From: Enoplolaimus lenunculus
Lineage: Eukaryota > Nematoda > Enoplea > Enoplida > Thoracostomopsidae
Reading direction: 5' to 3'
DNA length: 64,000 bases
Assembly (NCBI GenBank): GCA_030248215.1
Contig: JASANG010004017.1
Location: forward strand, 62,001-126,000
Below, piece after piece: positions 45,956-59,300 of this stretch. Position 1 is the first letter of the stretch. The number at the start of each line of letters is the position of its first letter. The notes beneath the pieces are model-generated. The model saw only the letters and a list, made by a program, of their open reading frames with translations, made no database searches and had not been told where the DNA came from. The translations under genes were made by a program, and so were the position numbers.

Positions 45956-46984
45956 ATGGATGTTTTGGAAGAGCGAATTGCAGCGCTTGAGCGCAAATTG
46001 CTTGGACGTGCTATGACAGAAGTATCGCCGGATTATATGCAAAATGCTGTTGTTTCTGCAAGTACGATTACATTGCTTGTACCTGTGTGTGCTGTGATGC
46101 CATTAAATTTTACGTACGTATTATTCTTAAACATTTATTTGATGCATACGAAGCTGCATGACACTAGTTGTGATTTCAGTTGAAATATATATGTGCTATA
46201 AATCTACATTTTATGCATGAAGAACTCTTTGTTCCATTTTGCACGTTGATACGTTAAACGTTTCTTGCATACGTAACTGTTTCAGATCAACTTGTTGATC
46301 AGTTGGTTGAGGCAAATAATAAAATCGCGAACGCCATGAAGGGACGCGAAAAAGTTGCAGCATTACTGAAAACAGCGGAATTTGAGCGTTTGAAGCGGTA
46401 TTTGGATCCGTTATACGTTGACGATATGTCGCTTTCACCAAAGGTCAAGTATCAGGTAATTCATAGTTAATGTGCAACGCGAACGCAATATAAAAGCTCA
46501 AAATTAAGCTGAAGGTAGCTACTATTATATTCATAGTTAATATGCAAAGCAAAGCGAACACAATATGAAAGTTCATAGTTGCGTTCACAGCCAGCAATTG
46601 TAGTTTTGCTCTTTCAATTTTAATATTTGATGCTGTGCAAGTTACGCAAGTACGTATAAAACGTGTACGCAAATGTTTGTACAGCTCATTAATGCATCGA
46701 TGCCTACGTTACATCAACGAATGGCTTTGCTGGAAGAAGCACAATCGTTGGAACAAGTGCTAGATTCTGAACATATTGCAAAAGCGCCTGATTTAATGCC
46801 AAAACTAGATGAGCTTCGAACATTACAATTGTCCCAAGAATGTGCCGTCGATGAACATAATGCAGAAGTTTCTCAATTAGTCAAACAGTATAATCAGCTT
46901 GTATACACGTTGTCAAGACAATTTGTTGTGTGGGATGCTGCTCTGACAAGGGTTGAATTGAAGCGGGGTATTGTTAACGAGTAG
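45956..46984 (+). CDS. DCTN3: dynactin subunit 3 (p24)
   Basis: Coiled-coil subunit of the shoulder/sidearm of dynactin, the cytoplasmic activator of dynein. Exons 45956-46061, 46286-46455 and 46685-46984 (including TAA-type stop codon TAG) join with phases 1 and 0 to give 191 residues; human p24 has 186. The first exon starts MDVLEERIAALERKLLGR, like the LEERV-type start of p24. The second carries DQLVDQLVEANNKIANAMK and ERLKRYLDPLYVDDMSL, matching the KYLDPEYIDR region. The third carries ALLEEAQSLEQVLDSEHI and LSRQFVVWDAALTRVE, matching LLSKQFVQWDELL near the end. Introns are short (224 and 229 bp). Intron 2 holds a diverged direct repeat (TTCATAGTTAATRTGCAA at 46,459 and 46,529). Confidence 0.92.
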
Positions 46985-48972
46985 CCTTCTCGGTGGCTGA
47001 TTTTTTATTTACTAACACCTTCGTGGCAGCGAAATTTTTTCGGGAATTGGTATATGTATGCTGGACCACATCGCTTTTTTGAAGAGCATTTCTGATTCTG
47101 GATTTCTGTCTATTGGTGCCCGCATTTTTCTTTCACTATATTGGCCTGCTGTATTGCTGGTCCGTGGTATTCTATTCTTGATTTCTATATGAGCGAGCAA
47201 TACGCATTATTGATATATTTTCCGGTGTCGTTGGTCGTTTTACCTTCGCTTGTCTGTGATAGTCTCATTTGAAAGTGAAGTTTAAATATTGGTTTAGACC
47301 TTTCTCACATAGTTAAAAATCGTATGTGTCAGTAAGCAACAAAGCGCTACCTTTAGAAAACTTATTTACAGATTCTCGAAATTTCAGTATACATATTATA
47401 TGTAATTTCTCAGACTAAGAATTTTTATTCGTAATATTGGTCCGTTAAACGTTTTAGTCTGTATGTCTCGCAGTGAGCAGGCCGTAACATATCATAAAGA
47501 CTAAAACTGGCACTGGCTGAATTAATCATTATGTGAAGCGTTGTACATCTTTTCTGTATATTAAAGTTGTTAAACTGAGACCGTGTTGGCAGTTCTAAAA
47601 GTTCGTCATCTGAGCTGGTAGTTTGTGTTTTAATGTCATAGTACGTTTGCTCGCTTAATTGGGCAGCGAGTTTCTGTTGAAGCTGATGTTACGTCAGCCC
47701 TGTATTGTGATAATGGGGAAAATTTCAAACCAAAATACTAGGGTAGCACAAGCAGTGCTTCGTTTTTCAGTGCTAAATGGGGACAATCTTTGATAATTTA
47801 CTGGAACATGCATCTAATTACACTGTATATTTTCAAAAATATCCGCAGCTAAAAATACATGATTAAATCAGCAGAGTTTGTTTTTGTTAATGAAAAATGC
47901 GAATGGGATTAATTCAGTCGGTTTTAGTGCAAATGACTGAAAATTACGGAACTGCTGTAACGTATAACACTGCAAGTACGTTTTGTGTTCTCGCATGATC
48001 AGAGACGATTGAGTAAAGTTAAGATTGCATTCAAAATTTGGCCCCGGCGAATTTAGTGTTGCTCGGGGACTGATCCCGGTACATCTATTTTCTACATTAT
48101 CAGTACATTGATTATTTTTGCACAGAACAGGTCAGTGTCGAAATTCGTCCACAAAATTTCCGGTTCGTGTTACCGTTCTTCAGCGGGACTTAGTCTTAGG
48201 TATTGGCGCATCCTTACGCTGATGCTAAGGTTTGGGAACATGCTTCGTTTTACTACTGTTACGCCCTGAAAGTATCGGGTCAAATTTTATATTATAATTG
48301 CTTGGTTTTCTGTCTCAAAAACTTAACGGACACAGACAAAAATTATGCCAAAAATAGTTGGAAACATTGCGCCGTATCTGGTGTAGATTTTCCTTGAAAA
48401 TTACGCGGTAAAATGGCTTTGTAACAGGGGAACACTTTATAATCCACCAAGGTGATACCAAAGGTTCCGTTTTGGATTCGGCAAAAACTTGTGGTTCAGA
48501 TTCGGTTGTGAAAAAGCCGATGTTTTTTCAGTTTTAAACAGTAAAAATTTAAATATCTTGTTATATTAATAAAAAATCTTTGTTTCAGGTCACAAATCTC
48601 AAAACTGAGATCGGGCGCGAAATATATTAACGTTTAAAAGTTATGCGGGTGGCATTACGTTGATATTCTGAAAAAATTTAGTTATAACTGAAATTCGCAA
48701 CATGCAAGATTCGGATTCGGCAAATTAGCAATGGATTCGGATTCCGTCAAATCTTAGATTCGGTACCATCCTGTGATCCACCTTTTCTTTTCTGGCTCAT
48801 GTTGACTTCAACATTCAAACATTTCAAACCGGCTGGACTTCATGAATACGAGATGCTAAAGATGCTATGTGTTTGTTTTCAGTCTTTTAACTTTATCACA
48901 ACCAATAGAGAACTTCCTTATTTGTAAATACCTAATTTGTTTTGCTACACTGCTCTGGTTATTCAAGCAAAA
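46985..48972. other. spacer between dynactin 3 and SR factor
   Basis: No exon recognised. Between about 48,440 and 48,790 a repeat runs with GGATTCGGCAAA-type words at both ends, from GATACCAAAGGTTCCGTTTT to AGATTCGGTACCATCC; it may be an inverted-repeat element. The SR factor promoter is expected near 48.9 kb. Confidence 0.4.
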
Positions 48973-51900
48973 ATGACGCGTTCTCGATCACGCACGTATT
49001 CCAGTCGAGACAGTAGGTCGCCTGTCAATCGGCGATCTAAATCTCCTGTTAATAATAGACTTTCGAAATCACCGATCCGTCGTTCACGATCTCGGACACC
49101 AAGGCGATCGCGGTAAGTAGAATACTTTTCATACTAGTCGAGTTGATTGCAATATTTGCAACTGACCCCTCAAATATTTTTCTAGAACAATGCATAAACA
49201 TGTAAAGTCAGGTAGAACAGTGCCCAAAATACGCATCTGGGAAGTTCAAGCTTTCTTTATATTGATTATGGAATACTGATCGTTTTCGCAAATGTCCAGT
49301 TTATGTTTAAGCGTGTTAAACTGTATTAAATTATCTAGCGTAATACTTGATGAGATAAATTGTTATGGAAATGGTTAGAGTTGATCATAAATTTATATTA
49401 GTATGTATGTATTATAATTTCTGTATGGTCAGCTGGTCATGTTTATTCTAATTGATTAGGCATATTTAATTTTCAGATCACTGGATGAAGGGTACCGCGT
49501 GCATATTGGTGATATCGGTAAAAATTATTGGAACTTTTGATTGGTTTTCTTACCTAATCTACATGAATCTGCAAAATGGAGGGTTCCTTTTAATTCACTT
49601 AATTCCCTGGATTTGATGTTTAGAAATTTTAACGTATTTCTACTGAAGCACACACAGTTTTAAAGAGATTTGTGTTTGTCTTTTTTGCGACGTTCATAAA
49701 ACTTTGTAGAGACTGCACTGGCGATAAACAAGCTTTACTCGAGCACCGGTGTGTGGAAGTCTTTATTTTAGCCATAGGTTAAATTTTTTCAAGAATATAT
49801 AAAACATTTTGTGCACAATACTGTTCTTCAGATGGCGATGTCACATCCCGTTCACTACAAGATAAATTTGGCAAATTTGGTCCACTCAAAGAAGTTTGGG
49901 TTGCAAGCTATCCGCCATGGTTTGCTTTTTGTGTTTACAAATATCGGCAAGATGCCGATGACGCAGTGAATGCAATGGACGGAAGGTTAATTAATTTGCA
50001 ATTCATGTTTTGAATTGATTATTGTAATGATCGCAGTTTTGTTACTGCTATTTCCAATATACCGATATATCTATTATTTAAAGCTAGAACGCCGATCAAA
50101 CGTAATTGGGCATAATTCTAGCTGGCTTCGGTTCGCGGCATTATACAAATAAAAACAAATGCAAGTTAGTGGTTCGTAAGAAGCAATGTAGCGTTGGCAA
50201 TGTCACAATAACTTTGACTGATTTGTTTAAAGAACCTTAAATTTTTATGATTCCGTTTAGCACAATCATGTCTTTTTTCGGGCTGTATTTTATATAAGAA
50301 ACATATTGACACTTCATAGTTTTATTTTAGCTACATTGGTTACAATCGTGTCCGCGTTTCGCACGCGCGGCCACGCCGTGCTGTGCCACGGATGGGGCCA
50401 CCTCCTTCGCGTTACGGTGGTCCAATTCGGTGTTATGAGTGCGGCGCTTTCGGTCATATCGGTCGCGAATGCCGAGAACGACAAGCGCGCTACGCACGTG
50501 AAGCTGCTAATTCCAGACGCCGGTAAGCGTACAAGATTATTTTTTAATATTTATGCTAGACAGACAGCGGAGTATATGTAGTGGTGATTTAAACTCATGT
50601 TGTGTACGTATATGCAGTTATGCGAAGCTTGCCTTTTAGTAGCCGGTAGGTGCTGGTTATGAGTCATTATCCTATGATGAACTAGTACCCATTTGAAAAG
50701 GCGTCAACTGCCTAGGGTCGCTACGATTTGGGGTACGTAGAACTTTTATTGCCAAGTTTAAGTACGAAAAAGTTTCTAGACTAGCAACCAGAAAACTGTC
50801 AACTTCTTTTCCTCTGACTTGTTCATATTCCGCATTGCTGTAATTTTTACAACCTTGCAGTTATCACTTTTAATCAGTGAAATGAAACGTATATTTTAAA
50901 GGCTGTTGAGTTGTTGTCCAATGGCTGGTTGTTCTTGGTATGACTGGTTGATTGTTGTGGCATGAGGCGTTAGGTGGTTGGCTGGCTAAGAAACCGAATT
51001 TGATTTGCTTGATAGAAAAACTGACTCCCATTGTTTTCTGGGCGTCTTTGGCCGCCCGCTGGTGAAAATAAAGTTGTGATTGTGCCAAAGGCGGCGCGTT
51101 TATGGAGAGGTCAAACGATTTACGGCCATGCTATTGTTCACGTGTTTACTGGCGTGAGCTGGTGATTTGGTCTCGTCCTACTTTGATCTATGGGCGTGTT
51201 TTAAATTGGTAGTACTTAGTACAAAATTAGGCGTAGCATGTATATACCTACACATACATAATACATACATGCTGTGTGTATTTGACCATGGTTTGGGTTC
51301 ATTTTTCAGCCACAATAGGTAAAATACTACAGAGCTGCTCCTATCGGCAGTTGCTTCAAATTCAGGTTGTAAAATCCTACACCATCAAGTTTGTTTAGCA
51401 CTTTGATGTTCTTCGGAGCACTACGCTGGGTTGGACAAAATATATTTACATATGCACTTTATCTTGGCAAAGGACGTATATAATTTGTAATACGTATATT
51501 TTTAATATTTTATAATCTGTGTTTGTTGTAAACAATAGTTTTATTTAGTGAACAGAGCACACAAATTTAGCTTAGTTTTGATACGAATGTATGAACAAAA
51601 ATCAATCGGATATCCAAATCCGGTATTCTAGGTTACCAGATATTTATCGGTGAAAAGTAATACATCATTACATTCGAACAGATATTGTAGTGTGCGAGTG
51701 CGCCATTTTTAATAAACGTGTGCGTATGCGTAATGTATGTCTGCCAACATTTTACAAAATCTTGATAAACTTATAAACTTTTGTCTGACAAAAGAATATG
51801 ACATTAATTATGTAATTAACTAATGGTTAACATAGACATAAACACCTGAGATAGTTCAATTTGGACGCAAATTTTTACGCGTTTTGTTAAGGGTCATTTT

Positions 51901-52407
51901 AATGCTACCAAAAGACCTTTGAATGTTAAACTTTATGTAAATCAGAAGTTTCGATTCAGATTTGTCTTGCTATTATTTATCTTCCAAGAAATTTTTTTAC
52001 AAATCCACAGAATTTCACAAGTAGTGGATTTATTATTTTATGATTATTTGTGCAGTGTTGACGTGGGTCTCTATATATGGAGGGCGTTACTGCTCAGATT
52101 TTGGAAAGGTTATTACGTTCTAAAACTATTTACAAAGTGGACTTTCCTGTGTCACCAAATGCTAAAGTTTAAAAACGCAATGGGGGCGGGGCTTGACCGC
52201 TAACCATCTAGTTATGTTTTTTATATACGTATATTTATGACTTTTTGTCTTCGCCGTGTTGCATGTAGTGAAAGGAGGTTATTTTGCCTCTTTTATATTT
52301 GCGTAGAACAAAAACTTCATTGCTGTTTTAGAAGCCGCTCACCACCGCGTTACAATAGTCGATCGCGCTCCCGTACGTATTCTCCACGGCGGTCACCGCG
52401 GCGATAA
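48973..52407 (+). CDS. SR splicing factor, RRM plus CCHC knuckle (SRSF7/9G8-like), extra N-terminal RS
   Basis: Nuclear pre-mRNA splicing factor. Exons 48973-49112, 49477-49517, 49832-49985, 50331-50522 and 52332-52407 join in phase into 200 residues. The RRM (about residues 51-125) has RNP2 YRVHIGDIG, RNP1-like PPWFAFCVYK and DADDAVNAMDG, as in SRSF3 and SRSF7. A CCHC knuckle CYECGAFGHIGREC follows, as in SRSF7. A short RS tail (NSRSRSRTYSPRRSPRR) closes the protein. Unlike SRSF7, the first 47 residues are also an RS region (MTRSRSRTYSSRDSRSPVNR and on), giving RS-RRM-CCHC-RS. The RNP1 motif has W-F-A-F-C-V-Y where G-F-A-F-V-E-F is usual. The start is the only ATG in that exon. The last intron is 1.8 kb and could hold alternative exons. 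Confidence 0.88.
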
Positions 52408-53264
52408 AGCAACTCAAGATTTGCCCGTTTTTAATTCCTGGAAACTTGACGGTAAGTTGTGTAAAATCGTGAGCGTTAACTATGTGTTGTCATAATATGA
52501 GCAGATTCGTTTGCGGTGGCACTGTTTAAACAAACGTTTGCTAATGTGATGAGGTTTGAACTATTTTTTGCCGAGCTATAGCGAAGCGCACTATTACTTG
52601 TTGTCGAAAGATTTAAATCTTTAGAGCAGTCTCGTTGAAACGGCAACAGTTATCAAACTTTAAGTCGGTTTATAGTTGAGTTGTGATCATGAATTGTAGG
52701 TAATGATGTTTCACATGTATGTAATTTTACGAAAGAAAGTCTTTTTGAGATTGTAAATATGTAACGGTTGGGAAAAGTAAGACTCTTGTTCAAGTTAGTG
52801 ATTTTCAAGTTTGGTTTTGTCCTGAGGGCAACATTTTTACGCAAAACATCCTTTACTGTGTTTCAGGTATACTATTATTTGTTGTGGAACTGAAGTATGT
52901 TAAAATGTACATATTGAATTGACATTGTACATCAAAATGTATGGTTTATGATGTATTTTAATGTTGCAGTTGTTGTATGGTATTAGGTGTACCGTTAACA
53001 CAGTCTTAGTTGTACTGCCGAATGCGAATTTTTTAACGTTCTATAAATGAAATATTATTTCTCTTAAATTAGTTGCAGCAGTCACACTATTTAGTTGACA
53101 CGACACTATATTATTATTCATCTCGGCATTCGCTGGGCCTTGACGGAGTGAAGTCTTCAACCAGGGAGAAAATTGGGAGGGGAAGTTTTCGCCGACTAAA
53201 TTGTTTTGAAAGAATCCCAAACTGCTATTTTAAGAGATCAATATCGAATGGCTGCGAGGGCAGT

Positions 53265-53356
53265 TAAAAATAAAATAACAGTCCGTAACCGAATAATAGG
53301 ATAGTATCCTGTGGAGAAGACAAATAAATAGCAGTCCCCCTATTCGGGTCACTACG
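53265..53356. mobile_element. Family A MITE fragment
   Basis: AACAGTCCGTAACCGAATAA, then AGACAAATAAATAGCAGTCC and CCCCTATTCGGGTCACTACGG: the reverse complement of one family A end. Most of the element is missing. Confidence 0.6.
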
Positions 53357-53698
53357 GTGCTTTACCAAATAGTATTATTCGTTCTACGATTTCGTTCGCC
53401 AAGTTGTGTAAAATTGATTTGATTTATATGATTGTTTTTGAAATAAATGTAAAGCAAACTGAGCTGTTAATGAGCATATGCCAATTAAATAAATGTCACG
53501 CTGTGTTATGGTAAAGAGCACTCTCTCTAGGAAATACGTGAGTGTACTAAAGTTGAAGTATTCAAATATGGAGTACGCGTAGTGGGGATTTCGATTACAC
53601 AATTAAACGCTGCAGCTTTAAGTTTCATTTGTGCATGGAATATAGATGGGCACCGGATATGTATTCGAAACGAAACGTGTATCCGGATATCCGCTGAA

Positions 53699-54053
53699 CA
53701 GGGTGCAACTGGAATTCCAGTTCCGGTAGGGAAATCCGGTATTTTTCACACGTCCGCTTCTAGTAATAAATTTGGTATTTTTTCACCGATATTGTCGGTG
53801 TTAAAAATCATTATATTTGAAAAATTTTCATATTCTAATTCTTTAAAGGTGGACGTATATTGCCAAAATTTTCAATTTCTGCCATACTACATTTATCATA
53901 CGTTTCCAGCTTCTGCATTTGTTTCCGGATTTTGGCATTCTAAATGATGTGTTTACACCACTAAAAGCTATAGAAACGTGTTAAAATAAAATTTTCGGAA
54001 TAGGTATATTTTGTTTTCCGGTTCCAGTATTTTATAATTTCGGTTGCACCCTG
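53699..54053. mobile_element. Family D hAT-like MITE, 355 bp
   Basis: Begins CAGGGTGCAACTGGAATTCC; the other end in reverse is CAGGGTGCAACCGAAATTAT. The flanks CCGCTGAA and CAGCTGGA agree at 6 of 8 positions, fitting an aged 8 bp target duplication. Confidence 0.75.
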
Positions 54054-54469
54054 CAGCTGGATATCGGAAATGCTATTGTGTAAAACAATTTTGAAATAAT
54101 TTTAAGCTCTTTCTGTGATAAGTTTACTAAAGCCTCTCAGGGTGGACTGACCCTAAAACATGAAGTTCACGCTCCTGCCTGAAATAATTTCTGGAATCGC
54201 CAGTCATTTAAATGTGAGGAAAGCTTATTGCAATGGAGCCGTGAATGTTGCTTGCTTTATTACAATAATCAAGTAGTTAACCAGAACTGTGCATTCGATA
54301 ACATTGTGAATTTTATATTTATCTGTTTTCGTCTGCCTTACCGTGCGACAGCAGACGTAGCCCATGAGTTCAAAGACTATTTAATTGCTGGAGCCATAAC
54401 CAAGATTTTTTACATTGTACAGACATCTGCTGTAAACTTGGCGAATTACGCATTATTTTAATGACCTGT

Positions 54470-54796
54470 CCGCCACCCTTCGTTACTGATATATTCGGTA
54501 CTGCAATTATCCATTAAATTAAAAATTTATTTGTCTTGTGTCAATAGATTGAGCGATAATACAAGGTTGCAACTTAGTAATGTACTTGTAAAATTTAAGT
54601 ACGCTTTAAAGTTTCGAACTAAAATTATTTGGTCCTGGAGTCATTTGTGCACTACAATTAGGGTTAATTGACATTTATGGACTCTAATTACGGTTTAGAG
54701 ACTCTATCCGCTTACGGACTCTTATAGGGATACGGACTCCTATTGATCCGGACTCAAAATGGGGACCCCCTCTCTTATTCGGGTCAATACAGTAAT
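54470..54796. mobile_element. Family A MITE copy
   Basis: From CCACCCTTCGTTACTGATAT, through AAATTATTTGGTCCTGGAGT and 'gactctaattacgg', to CCCTCTCTTATTCGGGTCAATACAGTA. It is the most useful copy for seeing what follows the point where the large LTR element interrupts the copy at 27.44 kb. Confidence 0.75.
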
Positions 54797-56382
54797 TTCG
54801 CTTCAACTCATGGATATTTTATCAGCTGCGCACATTCAGATGTAGCTCCGGCACCGTCACACAAATACTATATATTGTACATAGCCTAACCCAAGTTAGG
54901 TTTAAAGCCGATCACTGTTCCAATAAGATTGGAATTTAGACCATTTTAAAGCTTGAGTTATTGCCACTAAAGTAACGGCCAATGCTGTTTTAGGGGCATA
55001 GGGCAGCTTTAGATTTTCGTGCGGGGTTCACGTTATAACTTTTGCAGCGTGGGATACGATTTGTCTATATCAAAGTATTGGGTAATATATACCTTTGTAT
55101 GTCAATGTCATTCCTTTGTCTGTCAGCCTTATAAAACAGTTTTAAATTTGAGTTTGGCAGAATTCAAATTTTGGCGGGAAGCTTCAAATTTCGGTGGGAA
55201 ATTCCAATTTTAGCGCCAAATTCAACATTTAATCCCATTTTGTCAGTAGTTCAGAGCTCGATATGTTTTCTGATAAGTAGTTAGAGGATTAGTTATCGTT
55301 GAATGTCATATATTTGCACTAAATCTGGAATATCGTAATATTGACTATATCATACATCATGACACTAGAACATATATTTTAGTTGACATGAGAAAAATGA
55401 CAGTTAAAGTTCGTTTCAACCGAACAATGAAAATTTATTATAGAATAGGAAGCGCTCAAAAAATGAAACCGGTATTTTATTACGAAAACAAACCACTGTA
55501 CATAAGACCACCAGATTGGTTTTTAGACGGACAATAAATCAGCATGAGCAACAAATTGCGACGCTAAAACTATGAAACAATCGTCCCAACAAGCCAATAT
55601 AGCCCAAATGAAGCAAGGAAGTAACAGAAGTATATACAAGTAATTCTATAAAAGGTTACAGACTTACTAAATTACAAACTGCAATTTCCAGACAGTTGCA
55701 TAACAAAATTATACTGCAGACAGAAACGAATACAACCCACATCTGATCATTTGAGTTGAAAACAGCAATCACCGTTTGGATACAATAGAGACGACGACTA
55801 AAACGAATAATTTCGCATTATAAAAACCGAGCATAATTTCTGTTCGGCCAACGTAATTAATTATAACGGCATACCCACTGGCAGACTCTGGAACTAGAAA
55901 GCCTTGGCTTAATCTTAATTTGGAAACTGGCATCCAGTCAAAAATATAACAGAGGACTAAATAAAATATTGGAAGAACACGAAGAACAAAATAAAATAGC
56001 TAGCGTTCAATTCATTATGGCAATGAATAAATCAAGTAGTTTATGTTGGAGTTGCGCACAGTGGCTACGAAAGTCGCGTTAATGAAAGATGCTTGCTTGC
56101 GTATCTCAGTGAAAAATGCCGGAACAGGAATTTCAGTTGCACCGTGATGCCATCTCATTCCTAACATTAAACTGCCATAATATAGCATTAGTGAAATTCT
56201 TTATTGCTACTGAAGTCGAGATATAAACTTTGACATACTATTTTGAGACAACATTTGGAAAACAACTACTGATACGTACCTAAACCGAGTACACAATTTA
56301 TAATGTAATTCAAGGGCTGCCGCGATTAAATACACATCAACGAATATAAAAAGAATTTTCAACGTGCAAAAGTATAAGTCAT

Positions 56383-59300
56383 TCAACTATCCACCTTCAT
56401 CTTTTTCAGTCCTTGCTGGCGATTGTTCGCTGCACTAAAATTAAATATGCTATTTTACATCGCAAAATTGTACTTTACTTTGTTAAACTCAAACTGTTTA
56501 CTTATTTTAAAGAAGTATATGCGAGCATGAAATCTGGTACGACCAAGTTTATAACGGGTCACACGGTACATTGCGGATATTAGTTTGGAATGATTAGAAG
56601 TATTTAATGATGTAGTCAAAGTGTTCAATGAGTCAATTGGTTATTCACAAACTTAAAATTAGAAGCCCGCTTTCAAGTGGACGTTAAATCTTCATGAAAC
56701 GTTTGACCGTAGCCAGAGGACAGCTGTAGAAAAATGTTGCGCCACTTAGAAAAGCTATAACCCCACTCAAAAAGAGTTCAGAGAACATTGCCGCAAGATT
56801 ACCACAGAAATGTCTAACCGATAGAAAGAACCAGGCGACAGACAGTATCATAAAAGAAACCATTGCCAGACTGACTTTTCAAGAACCAATTCAACTGCTT
56901 ACTCGTCGTAGCGCTTTCCAGATCTTGCTCCCGATGACATTGTAATATTGTCTAAAATTCTAGATTTAGAATTCAGACATCAAAACTACAAAGCAACTGT
57001 GCAAAAGTATCTTTCTGTTCTACATGAAATATTTTAATAACAATCGATTAATTTTCGTTTGCTAAAGTCAAGGTCCTGGTGTAGCAATGGTAAACACCGA
57101 TTACCGTCAATTTGGACAATTATGTCGAATATGGTACTCTTAAATGGTCAACATTTTAATGCCTACAGTAAAAATATTAGTCTACACATTTCCGGGAAAG
57201 AAACCTTGTCATGTGCCAAAGGTTAAACGAATTTACATTATAAAAACTTCTTTTGAAGGACACACTAGTGAAATACACGTTCAAGTAATTTAGCTTAAAA
57301 ATTTCGCGTTCTCGTGTTTGTTTCAAAAATTCAAGAATAACATCTTCGTTTTGGGAAACATCAGCAATTGCTATACGAGAGTTCGTCTCAAAAACTTTCG
57401 GTGAGAATTATACTATTTCGAATAATTATTAAAATGATAAACTTTCAGACAGATTTAGGAGTGCAATGCAAAGTAAGTGCTGTCGTATCCAAAACGTTCT
57501 TTTAGAAAAACCTTACCTTGTAACCATCGAACTTGTGTTGCAGGCCCGTAGCCTTTAGCGTTACGAGCAGCAATTCGAAAGATAATAGCAGGTTTCGTTG
57601 TATTATCAACATGCGCTGCTGATAGACTTTGATTAGCAACCATACACTGCGGTTCTGCATCCATATACACGCGAACAAAAGCCAGTTGACCTTCCTGACC
57701 TAGAATATATATTCGTAGCAGGGTTCAACCGGAAATTCCAATTGATAACAAGTTCCGATTCCGATTGCACAATCACTCGGAATCTGTATTTTGAGCAAAA
57801 CACTTTATACCGGACAACTATACAAGACAGATAACGGAAAAACGTTACCACTGCAATCAGACAAATTCAAAAATGTGCTTCAGACACCACTATCAGTCCG
57901 ATACTGTATATCCGTACTACCATTTACCTTGGGGTTCATCTAGCTAGAGGGACGGCACCATCCACATTCGAATCCTCCACATCGGCTTATCCCCAGTTAG
58001 CCTTACCCTCATTGTTACCTTGATTGCTTTTAACAGCAAGATAAACTGAATATTCCAGAATTTGCCCTGATGTCGCCTGCGGTGGTTCCCACGAGATATG
58101 AGCTCCATCTGGTGCCTGAAATAATCCGTTTGTATTCAACAAATACGACCATTATATCAGTTTTATATTTGCATTGCACTGCTCATTAAACAAAAACAAA
58201 TACAAACGTAATACTGATCTTTGCTTTTACTATTGGAATAGTTATACAACAAATTTTAAGACTTCACTAATATTTAACATGTTGTACATGAGATGGGTTT
58301 TGATAACTCAGTTGTGTCTAATAAAAAACTTCCCCATTTTTAAACCATAAAATATTACTATTCTACTATTTTCGTTTGGTGATCATGGCTCATTATAAAA
58401 AGTGATTTTATAACAACAAACCTTTGTTATTTTAATTGCAGATGGAGCGCCAGGAAATCCTGGCAAACACGTTTTGAACGCAGTAATTTCTGACCACGGA
58501 CCACGGCCACATGCATTGATTCCGGCAACACGAAATTTGTACGCAGTACCTGGCTGAAGCTCAGCTTTGGCTAACCCAGCTGCTTCGCTATTTTGGTCAG
58601 TTGTGTTTCGCTAAAACATAACCATGTAAGCAGGACCACAAACGGAAGTGAATTACATCGAAATCGGAATTTTATGCCAGAATTGGAAATTTCAAACTTC
58701 ATTCCATGTTAGCAAGCATAGATAGCAACTCAGTGTTACGTGTATCAATAACGGGTGTTTGTTTACGTTCCTTTACACATAACAAACCAGAACCTAGGTG
58801 TAAACCTAATTATAAACTTAGGCCAAAACATGTGATAATATAATATAATATAATAATAATAATAAACACTGTGGGGCAAGAACTTAAACCTCCTGTTCGT
58901 TAAAATAGTGTGTGGAGGCAAGTAAGTAAAGTCCAATAACATATCTATTTACCACAAAGCGATCCTCAAGTGTCATTTCGCTTGGAAGAAAATAATGAGT
59001 CACAGTGACTGAAGTTGATTTGATAATGCCAACGTCAAACCATGGAGCTTCCTGAGGTTTCTAAAGTAATGAAATACAAAGGATTTCAAACAGGATGCTG
59101 ATTCCAGCTATAACTCCGGCAAAATAACTGTTCAAATGCCGATTAAGTGTGATTCCTGTGCCGAAATGTGGTTACTTTTGGTACGTCTGTTTCTCCACCA
59201 ACAGTATATCAGGTATAAGCAAAAACCAGACGCTAAAACGAATTGCAATCCATCTAATTTGAAGAATTGTACCTTGTTGTTGAATACTTCCACCGAGCAT

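Larger units (their letters stand above)
52408..56382. other. spacer between SR factor and HCF-1, MITE-rich
   Basis: It holds the SR factor's 3' UTR and several MITEs (53.27, 53.70 and 54.47 kb). No exon was recognised. The gene on each side ends toward this spacer. Confidence 0.5.
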
